From: G963665085 sp963665085
GTDB lineage: Bacteria > Bacteroidota > Bacteroidia > Bacteroidales > JAAAOM01
Reading direction: 5' to 3'
DNA length: 64,000 bases
NCBI GenBank assembly: GCA_963665085.2
Contig: CAXXXS010000001.1
Coordinates: 2,356,001 to 2,420,000 of the forward strand
Shown: positions 1-7,153 of the stretch, one piece after another
How positions within the stretch are numbered: the first letter of the stretch is position 1
Layout of the letters: each line of letters opens with the position of its first letter
Notes under the pieces: model-generated
Databases searched by the model: none
Seen by the model: only the letters and a program-made list of their open reading frames with translations
Told to the model about the DNA's origin: nothing
Program-made: the position numbers and the translations under genes

Positions 1-1182
1 TCCATCAAGTACTTCGTAATATTGAGGATTTTGACGGCCTATCTTTATATTTCGTCTTACCGCAAACTCTCCGGATTTATCTAAAACAAAGACCCATTGT
101 CCTCCGGTTGATTGGAAGAATCCACCGCGAGGTAACAACAGGCTTTCTTGTGGAAGCCCTAGCTCAAGTTTGATGTAATAAGTCTGTCCAATGCGAATGT
201 TTTCAGGGAGGTTGCCGGTAAATATAAGATCCACAATAAAGCGTCCTTCACGGACTTCAGGATATACTTTTTTTACTTCTAGTTTAAAAGTATCCGTGTT
301 CCTATCAAAGTATGCATATAGTCCTTTGCGTACTCTGTCAATATAATGCTCGTCTATTTCTGCTTCTATTTTAAAAGAATCTAAAACATTAATCTGTCCA
401 AGTCGTTGCCCCATACCTATTGATTGTCCAATCTCTGCATCGAGCATACCTAACTGACCATTTACTGGAGATTTAACTTTTAGATTCTCCATTCGTTGGT
501 GTACAAGTGCAAGGTTTTTTTCCATGTTATCAAGATTATACTCAAGCTGAGATATCTGGACATTACGAAATAAAGAATCCTGATGTTTACGTTCGAGCAT
601 CATATCACGGGATCTTACTGCAAGTAAATAATTTTCTTCTGCAACCAGGTATTCTTCTTTGGCAATTAGTCCATCAGTGTACAATTCTTTATTCTGCTCG
701 TACGTCCTTTTTTTTGTTTTGAGGTCGAATGTTGTTTGAAGCAAGCTTTTTTCAATCTCTAATTTTTGTTGTTCCATAGAGATTCGAACTTCTCTTAAGT
801 AATTACTTTTTTCGGCAAGTTGAGCTTCGCTATTTAATATCTCAAGATTAAGGTTATTGTTTGTTAATTCAAGAATAATATCACCTTTTTTTAGCATTTC
901 GCCTTCTTCTATAATTCTTTTTTCAACACGTCCACCTTCAATAGCATCAAGAAAAATAGTAGAGAAAGGAACAACCTGGCCGGTAACACTTATATAATCA
1001 TTAAATTCTCCTTGAGAAACATTTTCGATACTGACTTTATCACGTTCTACACGATACGTACTTGCCGGATCGCGAAACATAAATAACAATAATGATAATA
1101 CGATAAAAGCTCCTATTATTATGAATTTCCAATGTTTAGGTTTTATCCACCTCTTGTCTTCTATTACTTTATCCATTGACAT
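1..1182 (-). CDS. HlyD-family efflux periplasmic adaptor (partial)
   Basis: Membrane fusion protein linking an inner-membrane transporter to a TolC channel. Translating the open frame on the minus strand gives 394 codons that run off the window edge, so only the extreme C-terminus is missing. One membrane segment lies at about residues 20-37. It is followed by the first half of a biotinyl/lipoyl-like domain (GGRVEKRIIEEGEMLKKGD), a long alpha-helical hairpin (about 105-230), the second lipoyl half (VKSPVNGQLG) and a beta-barrel domain. The ATG lies one base after the stop of the tolC-like gene, so the two are translationally linked. A second in-frame ATG lies two codons later. The transporter is presumably beyond the left edge, and ABC (MacB-like) or RND cannot be decided from here. 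Confidence 0.88.
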   Translation of the reverse strand, partial: MSMDKVIEDKRWIKPKHWKFIIIGAFIVLSLLLFMFRDPASTYRVERDKVSIENVSQGEFNDYISVTGQVVPFSTIFLDAIEGGRVEKRIIEEGEMLKKGDIILELTNNNLNLEILNSEAQLAEKSNYLREVRISMEQQKLEIEKSLLQTTFDLKTKKRTYEQNKELYTDGLIAKEEYLVAEENYLLAVRSRDMMLERKHQDSLFRNVQISQLEYNLDNMEKNLALVHQRMENLKVKSPVNGQLGMLDAEIGQSIGMGQRLGQINVLDSFKIEAEIDEHYIDRVRKGLYAYFDRNTDTFKLEVKKVYPEVREGRFIVDLIFTGNLPENIRIGQTYYIKLELGLPQESLLLPRGGFFQSTGGQWVFVLDKSGEFAVRRNIKIGRQNPQYYEVLDG

Positions 1183-1183
1183 T

Positions 1184-2509
1184 TTATAAAATCTCCCCTG
1201 TTAAGTAAAATTGAATAGTTTTATATTTCAGGTATAATTGAATACCCGTGCGTAGTTCTTCGGATTGAGATTGAGCATACAGGTTTTTTACTTCAGAATA
1301 ATCAATAAGATTAATTAATCCTTTTTCCAGTTTTTTTTCTGCAGTTCTATAAGCTAACTCCCGTTTTTCTTTATTGATAGAAGCCATGTAGTATTCTTTT
1401 TGTGCAGCCTCTAATTCAAGAAGATTTTTTTGAATCTCATATTCAATCTCAGTAAGCGAACGTTCATACTCTGTTTTTGATATATCATAGTTAACTTTCG
1501 CTTTTTGTATGGTGTTGTAATTGCTCAATTTTGTGAAAATTGGGATATAAAGACTTAGACCTATTCCTTGTTGTGCATTTCCTTTTATCTGCTCGTTAAA
1601 AGGAATTATGTTTCCCTCTGAATTTGTTGTTGTTTCATAATACCCGGAACTCCAGTAAGACTCAAGGCTAAGAGAAGGTAATGCATATCCTTTAACCTGT
1701 GCCAGTTTTTTCTTTGAAGCCTGCAATTGATATTCTAACATTTTTACTTTGGGCAGATTCTGTTTTGCTTGAGAAACAACAGTCTCTTTATCTGTAACAA
1801 TAGGATTTGTCAGGAGATTCATTATATCAGTCTCCTGTAGTTCGATAGTGTCGTTAAATGGGAAATTCATGCTTTGCTTCAAATCACTAAATGCAAGTTT
1901 CCATTTCATTTCATACTGAACTGCTGTAAGGCTATCCTGGGCTAGTTGTGCTTCGTATTCGATAACATCGCTTTTCGATGCCCTACCAAGCTCAAACATC
2001 TTTTGTGCTTTATACAATCCTTTTGAAGAGACATCAATCTGTTCAAGAGAAATTGAATACAAACCTTTATAGAATAAAGTATTGAAATAGTTTTCCAAAA
2101 CTAGAAATACTGTAGTGTTTTTTAGAGATTCAAGTTCTGCCTCTGTATATTTTGCATTGTATTTTTGAAATTTGACATAATTTAATCGTGCGAAACCCTC
2201 GAAAAGATCGATAGATGCACTTAGCCCATAACCATTAGAGAAAAAGTTTCTGTTGATGATATCATTGGTTTCCGGGTCAATAGAACGACCATCATAAATA
2301 TAATAAGATGAATAGGCATAAATGTCAGGTGAAAATTCATTCCTGGCACTATTTATATCCAATATTTTTGATTTTACAGCTAGATCTTGCTTTTTAAGAT
2401 TTAAGTTATTTTCAAGAGCATAGTTAGCGCATTGTTCCCAATTCATAGTAACCTGGGAATAGGATATCTGAGATACGAGAATAAAAACCAAAAGAGAAAC
2501 AAGTCGCAT
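1184..2509 (-). CDS. TolC-family outer-membrane efflux protein
   Basis: Outer-membrane channel of a tripartite exporter. The 441-residue product begins with a Sec signal peptide (cleavage after about ISYSQ, residue 19). Two outer-membrane-efflux-protein repeats follow, rich in long amphipathic coiled coils typical of the TolC periplasmic tunnel. Length is normal for the family. It is the first gene of an operon with the adaptor, which starts one base after its stop. A sigma-54-like promoter lies just upstream and a divergent sigma-54 response regulator/histidine kinase pair follows, so two-component control of export is likely. The substrate cannot be inferred. Confidence 0.9.
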   Translation of the reverse strand: MRLVSLLVFILVSQISYSQVTMNWEQCANYALENNLNLKKQDLAVKSKILDINSARNEFSPDIYAYSSYYIYDGRSIDPETNDIINRNFFSNGYGLSASIDLFEGFARLNYVKFQKYNAKYTEAELESLKNTTVFLVLENYFNTLFYKGLYSISLEQIDVSSKGLYKAQKMFELGRASKSDVIEYEAQLAQDSLTAVQYEMKWKLAFSDLKQSMNFPFNDTIELQETDIMNLLTNPIVTDKETVVSQAKQNLPKVKMLEYQLQASKKKLAQVKGYALPSLSLESYWSSGYYETTTNSEGNIIPFNEQIKGNAQQGIGLSLYIPIFTKLSNYNTIQKAKVNYDISKTEYERSLTEIEYEIQKNLLELEAAQKEYYMASINKEKRELAYRTAEKKLEKGLINLIDYSEVKNLYAQSQSEELRTGIQLYLKYKTIQFYLTGEIL

Positions 2510-2533
2510 AATATTATTTTTTGTTCTTTCGTT

Positions 2534-2549
2534 GTCAATCGTTATGCCA
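2534..2549 (-). promoter_or_regulatory. Candidate sigma-54 promoter for the tolC-adaptor operon
   Basis: On the minus strand the sequence reads TGGCATAACGATTGAC. It has a strong -24 box (TGGCA) and a -12 box (TTGA) with the GG and the TTG at the spacing required by sigma-54 (consensus TGGCACG-N4-TTGCW). Transcription would start about 12 bases on, shortly before the ATG at 2509. The divergent neighbour is a sigma-54 activator, which supports the call. It is a sequence match only. Confidence 0.5.
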
Positions 2550-2690
2550 TAATTTTTAAACTCTTTTTTATTAGGTATTTACAGGTTGATTTCAACTAGG
2601 AGTTGTAAAAAATATTTACGGGGTAATGTAAAATTTTTTTACACTTTCTTTACATGAATATGTTAAAGCTTTAATTTTGAACTTAATAAT

Positions 2691-2706
2691 TGGCACCTAA
2701 TGTTCT
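2691..2706 (+). promoter_or_regulatory. Candidate sigma-54 promoter for the response regulator (weak -12)
   Basis: The sequence is TGGCACCTAATGTTCT, a perfect -24 box (TGGCAC) followed at the correct distance by a poor -12 box (GTTCT where TTGCW is expected). It lies 35 bases before the regulator ATG and could allow autoregulation. It is weaker than the element on the opposite strand. Confidence 0.3.
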
Positions 2707-2740
2707 TTATATCCTGTTAGGTCTGGAAAAATAAGATAAT

Positions 2741-4102
2741 ATGCCTGGTGGAAATTTATTAATCGTTGACGACAACAAGAGTGTTTTAAGTGCACTCAGA
2801 ATTTTTCTTCAGAGTGAATTTCAAAATGTGTTTACTCTTCATACTCCAAATCAGTTGGTGTCTTTTCTTGAAAAAGAAAAAGTAGATATTATTCTTTTGG
2901 ATATGAATTTTAAATCGGGAGTAAGTACAGGTAATGAAGGAATCTATTGGTTAAACGAAATAAAAAAGAGAGATAAAGATATTGAGGTGGTAATGTTTAC
3001 TGCCTATGGTGATGTTGATTTGGCCGTAAAAGCATTAAAAAACGGGGCCAGTGATTTTGTGTTAAAGCCATGGGATAATGATAAATTACTTGCCACTCTA
3101 AATTCAGCCTACAAACTTAGAAAGTCAAACCTAAAAGTTCATGAATTATCATGTAAACAAGATTCTCTTAAAAGAGAAATTAACAGGGAACAGCAGATTT
3201 TAATTGGCACTTCTCCCACAATGCTTAAAATAAAACAACTCATAAGTAAAGTAGCTAAGACAGACGCAAATATTCTTTTAACGGGCGAAAATGGAACCGG
3301 AAAAGAAGTAATTGCCAGGGAGATTCATCAGAAATCATTACGAAAAGATGAACTGCTTGTTACTGTTGATATTAGTTCTATTCCTGACACCTTGGTGGAG
3401 AGTGAGTTGTTTGGTCATAAAAAAGGTGCGTTTACAGATGCTTGTGAGGATAGGATAGGGAAGTTTCAACTTGCTCATAATGGAAGTTTATTTCTGGATG
3501 AGATTGGAAATATACCTTTACAACTTCAATCGAAGTTACTTGTAGCATTGCAAACAAGATCGTTTACCCCGGTAGGATCGAATCAGGAAGTCTCAGTTAA
3601 TATTCGATTGATTAGTGCAACAAACAGTGATATTGAGACAATGGTTAATGAAGGGAGATTTCGGGAAGATTTATTGTATAGGATAAATACCATTCATGTT
3701 GAAATTCCACCATTAAGACAACGTGTAGAAGATATAGAGCTATTAGCAAACCATTTTTTAAATAAGCTGGCGAATAAGTATATGAAATCAGGACTTAAAC
3801 TGGGTTCAAAAGCATTGAAGAAACTTCAGAAATATCACTGGCCGGGAAATGTTCGCGAGCTTGAGCATACAATAGAAAAAGCTGTTATTCTTAGTGATTC
3901 AAATACAATTTCTCCGGATAGTTTCTTCTTTAAAAGTACATCTGTAGCAAAGTCCAATGTGCCTCTTACCCTGGAAGAAATGGAAAAAAATTTAATTACT
4001 GATGCTCTTGATAAATATGATGGAAATCTTTCTCTTGCATCAAAACAACTAGGCGTAACACGTCAAACACTTTACAATAAGCTGAAAAAATATGATGTCT
4101 AG
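2741..4102 (+). CDS. Sigma-54-dependent response regulator (NtrC family)
   Basis: Activates sigma-54 RNA polymerase when phosphorylated. Domains in the 453-residue protein: receiver domain (about 1-120) with acidic pair D10/D11, phospho-acceptor D54 and the conserved Lys in FVLKPW; AAA+ ATPase (about 155-385) with Walker A GENGTGKE (182-189), the sigma-54-contacting GAFTDA loop (229-234) and Walker B LFLDEIGN; and a C-terminal Fis-type helix-turn-helix (LASKQLGVTRQTLYNKL). All catalytic motifs are intact. Its stop overlaps the start of the histidine kinase by 11 bases, so the two form a co-translated two-component system. It diverges from the efflux operon, its most probable target. Confidence 0.95.
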   Translation: MPGGNLLIVDDNKSVLSALRIFLQSEFQNVFTLHTPNQLVSFLEKEKVDIILLDMNFKSGVSTGNEGIYWLNEIKKRDKDIEVVMFTAYGDVDLAVKALKNGASDFVLKPWDNDKLLATLNSAYKLRKSNLKVHELSCKQDSLKREINREQQILIGTSPTMLKIKQLISKVAKTDANILLTGENGTGKEVIAREIHQKSLRKDELLVTVDISSIPDTLVESELFGHKKGAFTDACEDRIGKFQLAHNGSLFLDEIGNIPLQLQSKLLVALQTRSFTPVGSNQEVSVNIRLISATNSDIETMVNEGRFREDLLYRINTIHVEIPPLRQRVEDIELLANHFLNKLANKYMKSGLKLGSKALKKLQKYHWPGNVRELEHTIEKAVILSDSNTISPDSFFFKSTSVAKSNVPLTLEEMEKNLITDALDKYDGNLSLASKQLGVTRQTLYNKLKKYDV

Positions 4103-5444
4103 AAATCTATATGTTTCAATTGTTTTATTCGTATTGCTTCTGCTTGCTACTTGTTTTGCTTCTGCTTATGGATATTTTAAGCTTGAAAGTGTTCCAATAG
4201 CCATTGTAGGATTATTATTTGTGCTTATTGAAACACTACTTCTTATTCATTATTTAAATACTACAAACAGGCGCCTTGCTTATTTTATAGATTCCATTAA
4301 AAATGATGATACCTCGGTAAAATTTCCCAAAGACATTAAAAACAAGGCAGTAATAGATTTGTATAATAACCTCAATATCATCAACGATATTATTAGAGAC
4401 ACTAAGATTGAGATTGCTTATAACGAGAAGTTGCTTCAAACAATGATTGAGTATTCTTCTTCCGGTTTTATTATGATTGATGAGAAAGGTGATTTTGAGA
4501 TGATGAATAATGCTGCCAGAAAATATTTAAATGTTGAATACACATCAAATCTTAAAAGGCTAAATCAACATGATCCGCAGCTATATCAAATTTTTTCTAA
4601 TATAAAACCGGGAGAAACGAAAATACACAAGGCACAGTTAAATGGGCAGAATAATGTTCTCTCTATTTCTGTGGCTGAGATAAAGTATTACTCAAAAAAA
4701 TTCAGGATTATTTCTTTAAAAGATATTTCAAAAGAATTAGAGGAACAGGAACTTGAATCGTGGCATAAGTTATTTCGTGTAATCACCCACGAGATAATGA
4801 ACTCAATTGCTCCCATAACTTCATTGTCACAGACATTAATAAGATTTTTTAGTAAAAATGGAGAACATAAATCTCCAGTAGATATCAATGATAAGATTAT
4901 TATTGATACACTAAGTGGCTTACAAGTAATTGATGATATGAGTAATGGACTTATGAGTTTTGTGAAGAATTATCGTCAGTTGAGTAAAATACCAATGCCG
5001 AAAGTAGAACGGATTGAAATCAAACCCTGGCTCTTGAACCTGAAGACTTTAATGTTGGAAATGACCAAAGATTTTGATATCAATCTTAAAATTACAGTTA
5101 GCGATAATTGCAAGGAAATTTTTTCAGATGAAAAACTACTGAATCAGGTAATTTTAAATTTAGTTAAGAACTCAATAGAAGCATTGGAAGAAATTCAAAG
5201 TGGCGAAATTATAATTCATGTTTATAAGGACGAAAGATCCAGAACGGTACTCAGTGTTAGGGATAATGGAGAAGGGATTTCAGAAGAAGACATGGATAAG
5301 ATTTTTGTTCCTTTCTTTACAACCAAAGAGCAAGGAAACGGTATTGGTCTTAGTCTGTCAAAGCAGATTATGAGAAAGTTAAGTGGTTCATTGGCAATTC
5401 AATCAATAAAAGGAAAAGGGACAGAGGTGAGACTAACTATATAA
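4092..5444 (+). CDS. Sensor histidine kinase partner of the sigma-54 regulator
   Basis: Membrane sensor kinase of 450 residues. Two adjacent transmembrane segments (about 7-27 and 35-54) leave almost no periplasmic loop, so it probably senses a membrane or cytoplasmic signal. A PAS-like region (about 115-215) follows, then the HisKA domain with phospho-acceptor H233 (VITHEIMNSIAP). The ATPase domain has an N box (NLVKNSIEAL, about 356-365), a G1 box (DNGEGI, from 391) and a G2 box (GNGIGLSL). It overlaps the response regulator gene by 11 bases. ATG 4092 and ATG 4095 are adjacent alternative starts. The HEIMNSIAPI form of the H box is that of the NtrY/NtrB-like kinases that usually pair with NtrC-type regulators. 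Confidence 0.93.
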   Translation: MMSRNLYVSIVLFVLLLLATCFASAYGYFKLESVPIAIVGLLFVLIETLLLIHYLNTTNRRLAYFIDSIKNDDTSVKFPKDIKNKAVIDLYNNLNIINDIIRDTKIEIAYNEKLLQTMIEYSSSGFIMIDEKGDFEMMNNAARKYLNVEYTSNLKRLNQHDPQLYQIFSNIKPGETKIHKAQLNGQNNVLSISVAEIKYYSKKFRIISLKDISKELEEQELESWHKLFRVITHEIMNSIAPITSLSQTLIRFFSKNGEHKSPVDINDKIIIDTLSGLQVIDDMSNGLMSFVKNYRQLSKIPMPKVERIEIKPWLLNLKTLMLEMTKDFDINLKITVSDNCKEIFSDEKLLNQVILNLVKNSIEALEEIQSGEIIIHVYKDERSRTVLSVRDNGEGISEEDMDKIFVPFFTTKEQGNGIGLSLSKQIMRKLSGSLAIQSIKGKGTEVRLTI

Positions 5445-5540
5445 TCTATTGTCAAGCTATAAGTTAAAACACTGCAATTAAATAGCAGATATTTTAGTTT
5501 CACGTAGTTTATTGTTTGTTTTCGGTTCTATGAATTTTTA

Positions 5541-5665
5541 AAATCTATTTTAGATTTTTGATTGAAGAACTTTGATTTTTGAAGTATGATATTCCCTGAA
5601 ATAATGCCTGTTGAGAGTAGAAGTTAGTTCAAAAATCAAAAATTGCTAATCATCATTCTTCAATC
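5541..5665. repeat. Nested inverted repeats in the 345-base gap before fabD
   Basis: The gap 5445-5789 holds no gene. It contains a perfect 13-base inverted pair (TTTGATTTTTGAA at 5571-5583 and its complement at 5628-5640). This sits inside a 10-base pair (GATTGAAGAA at 5560-5569 and its complement at 5656-5665), with a small hairpin AAATCT...AGATTT at 5541-5557 in front. Nested palindromic layouts of this kind suit a degenerate mobile or REP-like element, or a terminator for the kinase gene. There is no clean U-tract. Confidence 0.4.
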
Positions 5666-5748
5666 GAAACAATGGAATTTAATTCTACGGGAGGATAATT
5701 TAAAAATAAAGAAGTAACTGAGCTCCTAAATAAATATCCTTACTCTGG

Positions 5749-5765
5749 TAATTTTGTTATTTTTG
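5749..5765 (+). promoter_or_regulatory. Bacteroidota -7 elements upstream of fabD
   Basis: Two overlapping matches to the Bacteroidota -7 consensus TAnnTTTG lie at 5749-5756 (TAATTTTG) and 5758-5765 (TATTTTTG). They are 25-40 bases before the fabD ATG. No clear -33 TTTG partner is visible at the usual 19-20 base spacing. Confidence 0.4.
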
Positions 5766-5789
5766 CCGAAACTTTTAAAATAGTATTTT

Positions 5790-6665
5790 ATGAAGGCTTA
5801 TGTATTTCCCGGTCAGGGAGCACAGTTTGTTGGAATGGGAAAAGATATGTATGATAATTCCCCACTTGCAAAAGAACTTTTTGAAAAAGCAAACGATATT
5901 TTAGGTTTTCGCATTACAGACTTAATGTTTGAAGGAACAGACGAAGATCTTAAACAAACCAAGGTTACCCAACCTGCTATTTTTCTCCATTCAGTAATTT
6001 TAGCTAAAACTTTAGGAGATGATTTTAAACCAGAGATGACTGCTGGTCACTCTTTAGGTGAGTTTTCTGCATTGGTAGCAGCTGGAGCAATGTCATTCGA
6101 AGATGGATTGGTTTTAGTTTCTAAACGAGCTATGGCAATGCAAAAGGCTTGTGAGGCTGAGCCATCAACAATGGCAGCAATCTTAGGCCTGGAAGATGCT
6201 GTTGTAGAAGAAGTTTGTGCAGCGATTGATGAGGTTGTTGTACCTGCAAACTATAATAGTCCGGGACAGATTGTAATTTCTGGTTCTGAAAAAGGAATTG
6301 ATTTGGCCGTTGAACAACTTACAGAAAAAGGTGCAAAGAGAGCATTAAAACTTGCTGTTGGTGGAGCATTTCACTCTCCATTAATGCAACCTGCAAAAGA
6401 TGAATTAGCAAAAGCAATTGAAGAAACAACTTTTTCAAAACCTGTTTGTCCTGTTTATCAAAATGTAAATGCTTCTCCTAACACAGATCCAGAGACAATC
6501 AAGAAGAATTTAATAGATCAGCTTACTGCTCCTGTAAAATGGACTCAGATAGTTGAAAATATGATTGCTGATGGAGCTTCTTCTTTTACAGAAGTAGGAC
6601 CAGGAAAAGTTCTTCAGGGACTAATAAAAAAAGTTGACAGGCAAATGCCGACTGAAAGCGCATAG
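5790..6665 (+). CDS. fabD: Malonyl-CoA:ACP transacylase
   Basis: Transfers malonyl groups from CoA to acyl carrier protein for fatty acid synthesis in the cytoplasm. The 291-residue product has the family N-terminal motif FPGQGAQ (6-12), nucleophile S88 in GHSLG, and the catalytic His at H195 in GGAFHSPLM. The C-terminal EVGPGKVLQGL segment is also present. Length matches FabD (about 290-310). It is preceded by Bacteroidota -7 elements and stands alone rather than in a fab cluster. The following gene is the four-helix-bundle cassette. Confidence 0.96.
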   Translation: MKAYVFPGQGAQFVGMGKDMYDNSPLAKELFEKANDILGFRITDLMFEGTDEDLKQTKVTQPAIFLHSVILAKTLGDDFKPEMTAGHSLGEFSALVAAGAMSFEDGLVLVSKRAMAMQKACEAEPSTMAAILGLEDAVVEEVCAAIDEVVVPANYNSPGQIVISGSEKGIDLAVEQLTEKGAKRALKLAVGGAFHSPLMQPAKDELAKAIEETTFSKPVCPVYQNVNASPNTDPETIKKNLIDQLTAPVKWTQIVENMIADGASSFTEVGPGKVLQGLIKKVDRQMPTESA

Positions 6666-6671
6666 AAAGAA

Positions 6672-7142
6672 AGTTATAAGTGAAAAAGGGATAAGTGTAA
6701 AGTTTATTTAAAGTGGGAGTGCAGTCTTATAGAGATTTAATTATATGGCAGAAATCAGTAAAGATTGTTACGGATATCTATGAATTAATGAAAGAATTGC
6801 CACAAGAAGAAACTTTTGGCTTGATATCACAAATAAAACGTTCTGCAATTTCAATTCCTTCAAACATTGCAGAAGGATTTGGAAGAGAGCATACAAAAGA
6901 TTTTATCAGATTCTTACAAATTTCTCGTGGTTCATTGTACGAATTACAGACACAATTCGAAATTTGCACAAACTTATCATTTTTAAAGCCTGGAGATTGT
7001 GAGGATTTATCTATGAAATTTTTAGAAATAGAAAAAATGATAAATAGTTTTATAAAAAAATTGAAATCAAATATCTAAATAATCTTTTTTACTTATGACT
7101 TATCTCTTCTTCATTTCTTACTTATCCACTTATCACTTCTTA
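6672..7142. repeat. ATAAGTG-type repeats bounding the four-helix-bundle gene
   Basis: To the left of the gene ATAAGTG occurs at 6676-6682 and 6691-6697. To the right the complementary ACTTAT occurs four times (7091, 7098, 7120, 7128), the last being within CACTTAT at 7127-7133. The clusters are therefore inverted relative to each other and bracket exactly one gene between fabD and thrA. This looks like the ends of a small dispersed cassette or a folded RNA boundary. It is not a classical insertion-sequence end. Confidence 0.45.
6719..7078 (+). CDS. Four-helix-bundle protein (S23/23S rRNA IVP family)
   Basis: About 119 residues from GTG 6719 (MQSYRDL); an in-frame GTG at 6713 would add two residues. 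The family core is evident: YRDLIIWQKS at the N-terminus, EETFGLISQIKRSAISIPSNIAEGFGR in the middle and a final amphipathic helix. This is the TIGR02436 family, first described from intervening sequences inside 23S rRNA genes and present in scattered copies in Bacteroidota. The fold resembles Avd of diversity-generating retroelements, but no reverse transcriptase is in the window. Its biochemical role is unknown. The flanking inverted ATAAGTG clusters and its insertion between fabD and thrA suggest a mobile cassette. Confidence 0.85.
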   Translation: MQSYRDLIIWQKSVKIVTDIYELMKELPQEETFGLISQIKRSAISIPSNIAEGFGREHTKDFIRFLQISRGSLYELQTQFEICTNLSFLKPGDCEDLSMKFLEIEKMINSFIKKLKSNI

Positions 7143-7153
7143 AAGTATAAAAA

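Noticed and set aside
507..722. A 71-codon plus-strand frame inside the adaptor gene
   Set aside because: It lies wholly within the well-supported adaptor coding sequence on the other strand and has no family-like features.
6719..7078. Reading the four-helix-bundle gene as part of a diversity-generating retroelement
   Set aside because: Avd-like fold alone is not enough: there is no reverse transcriptase, template repeat or variable repeat in the window.
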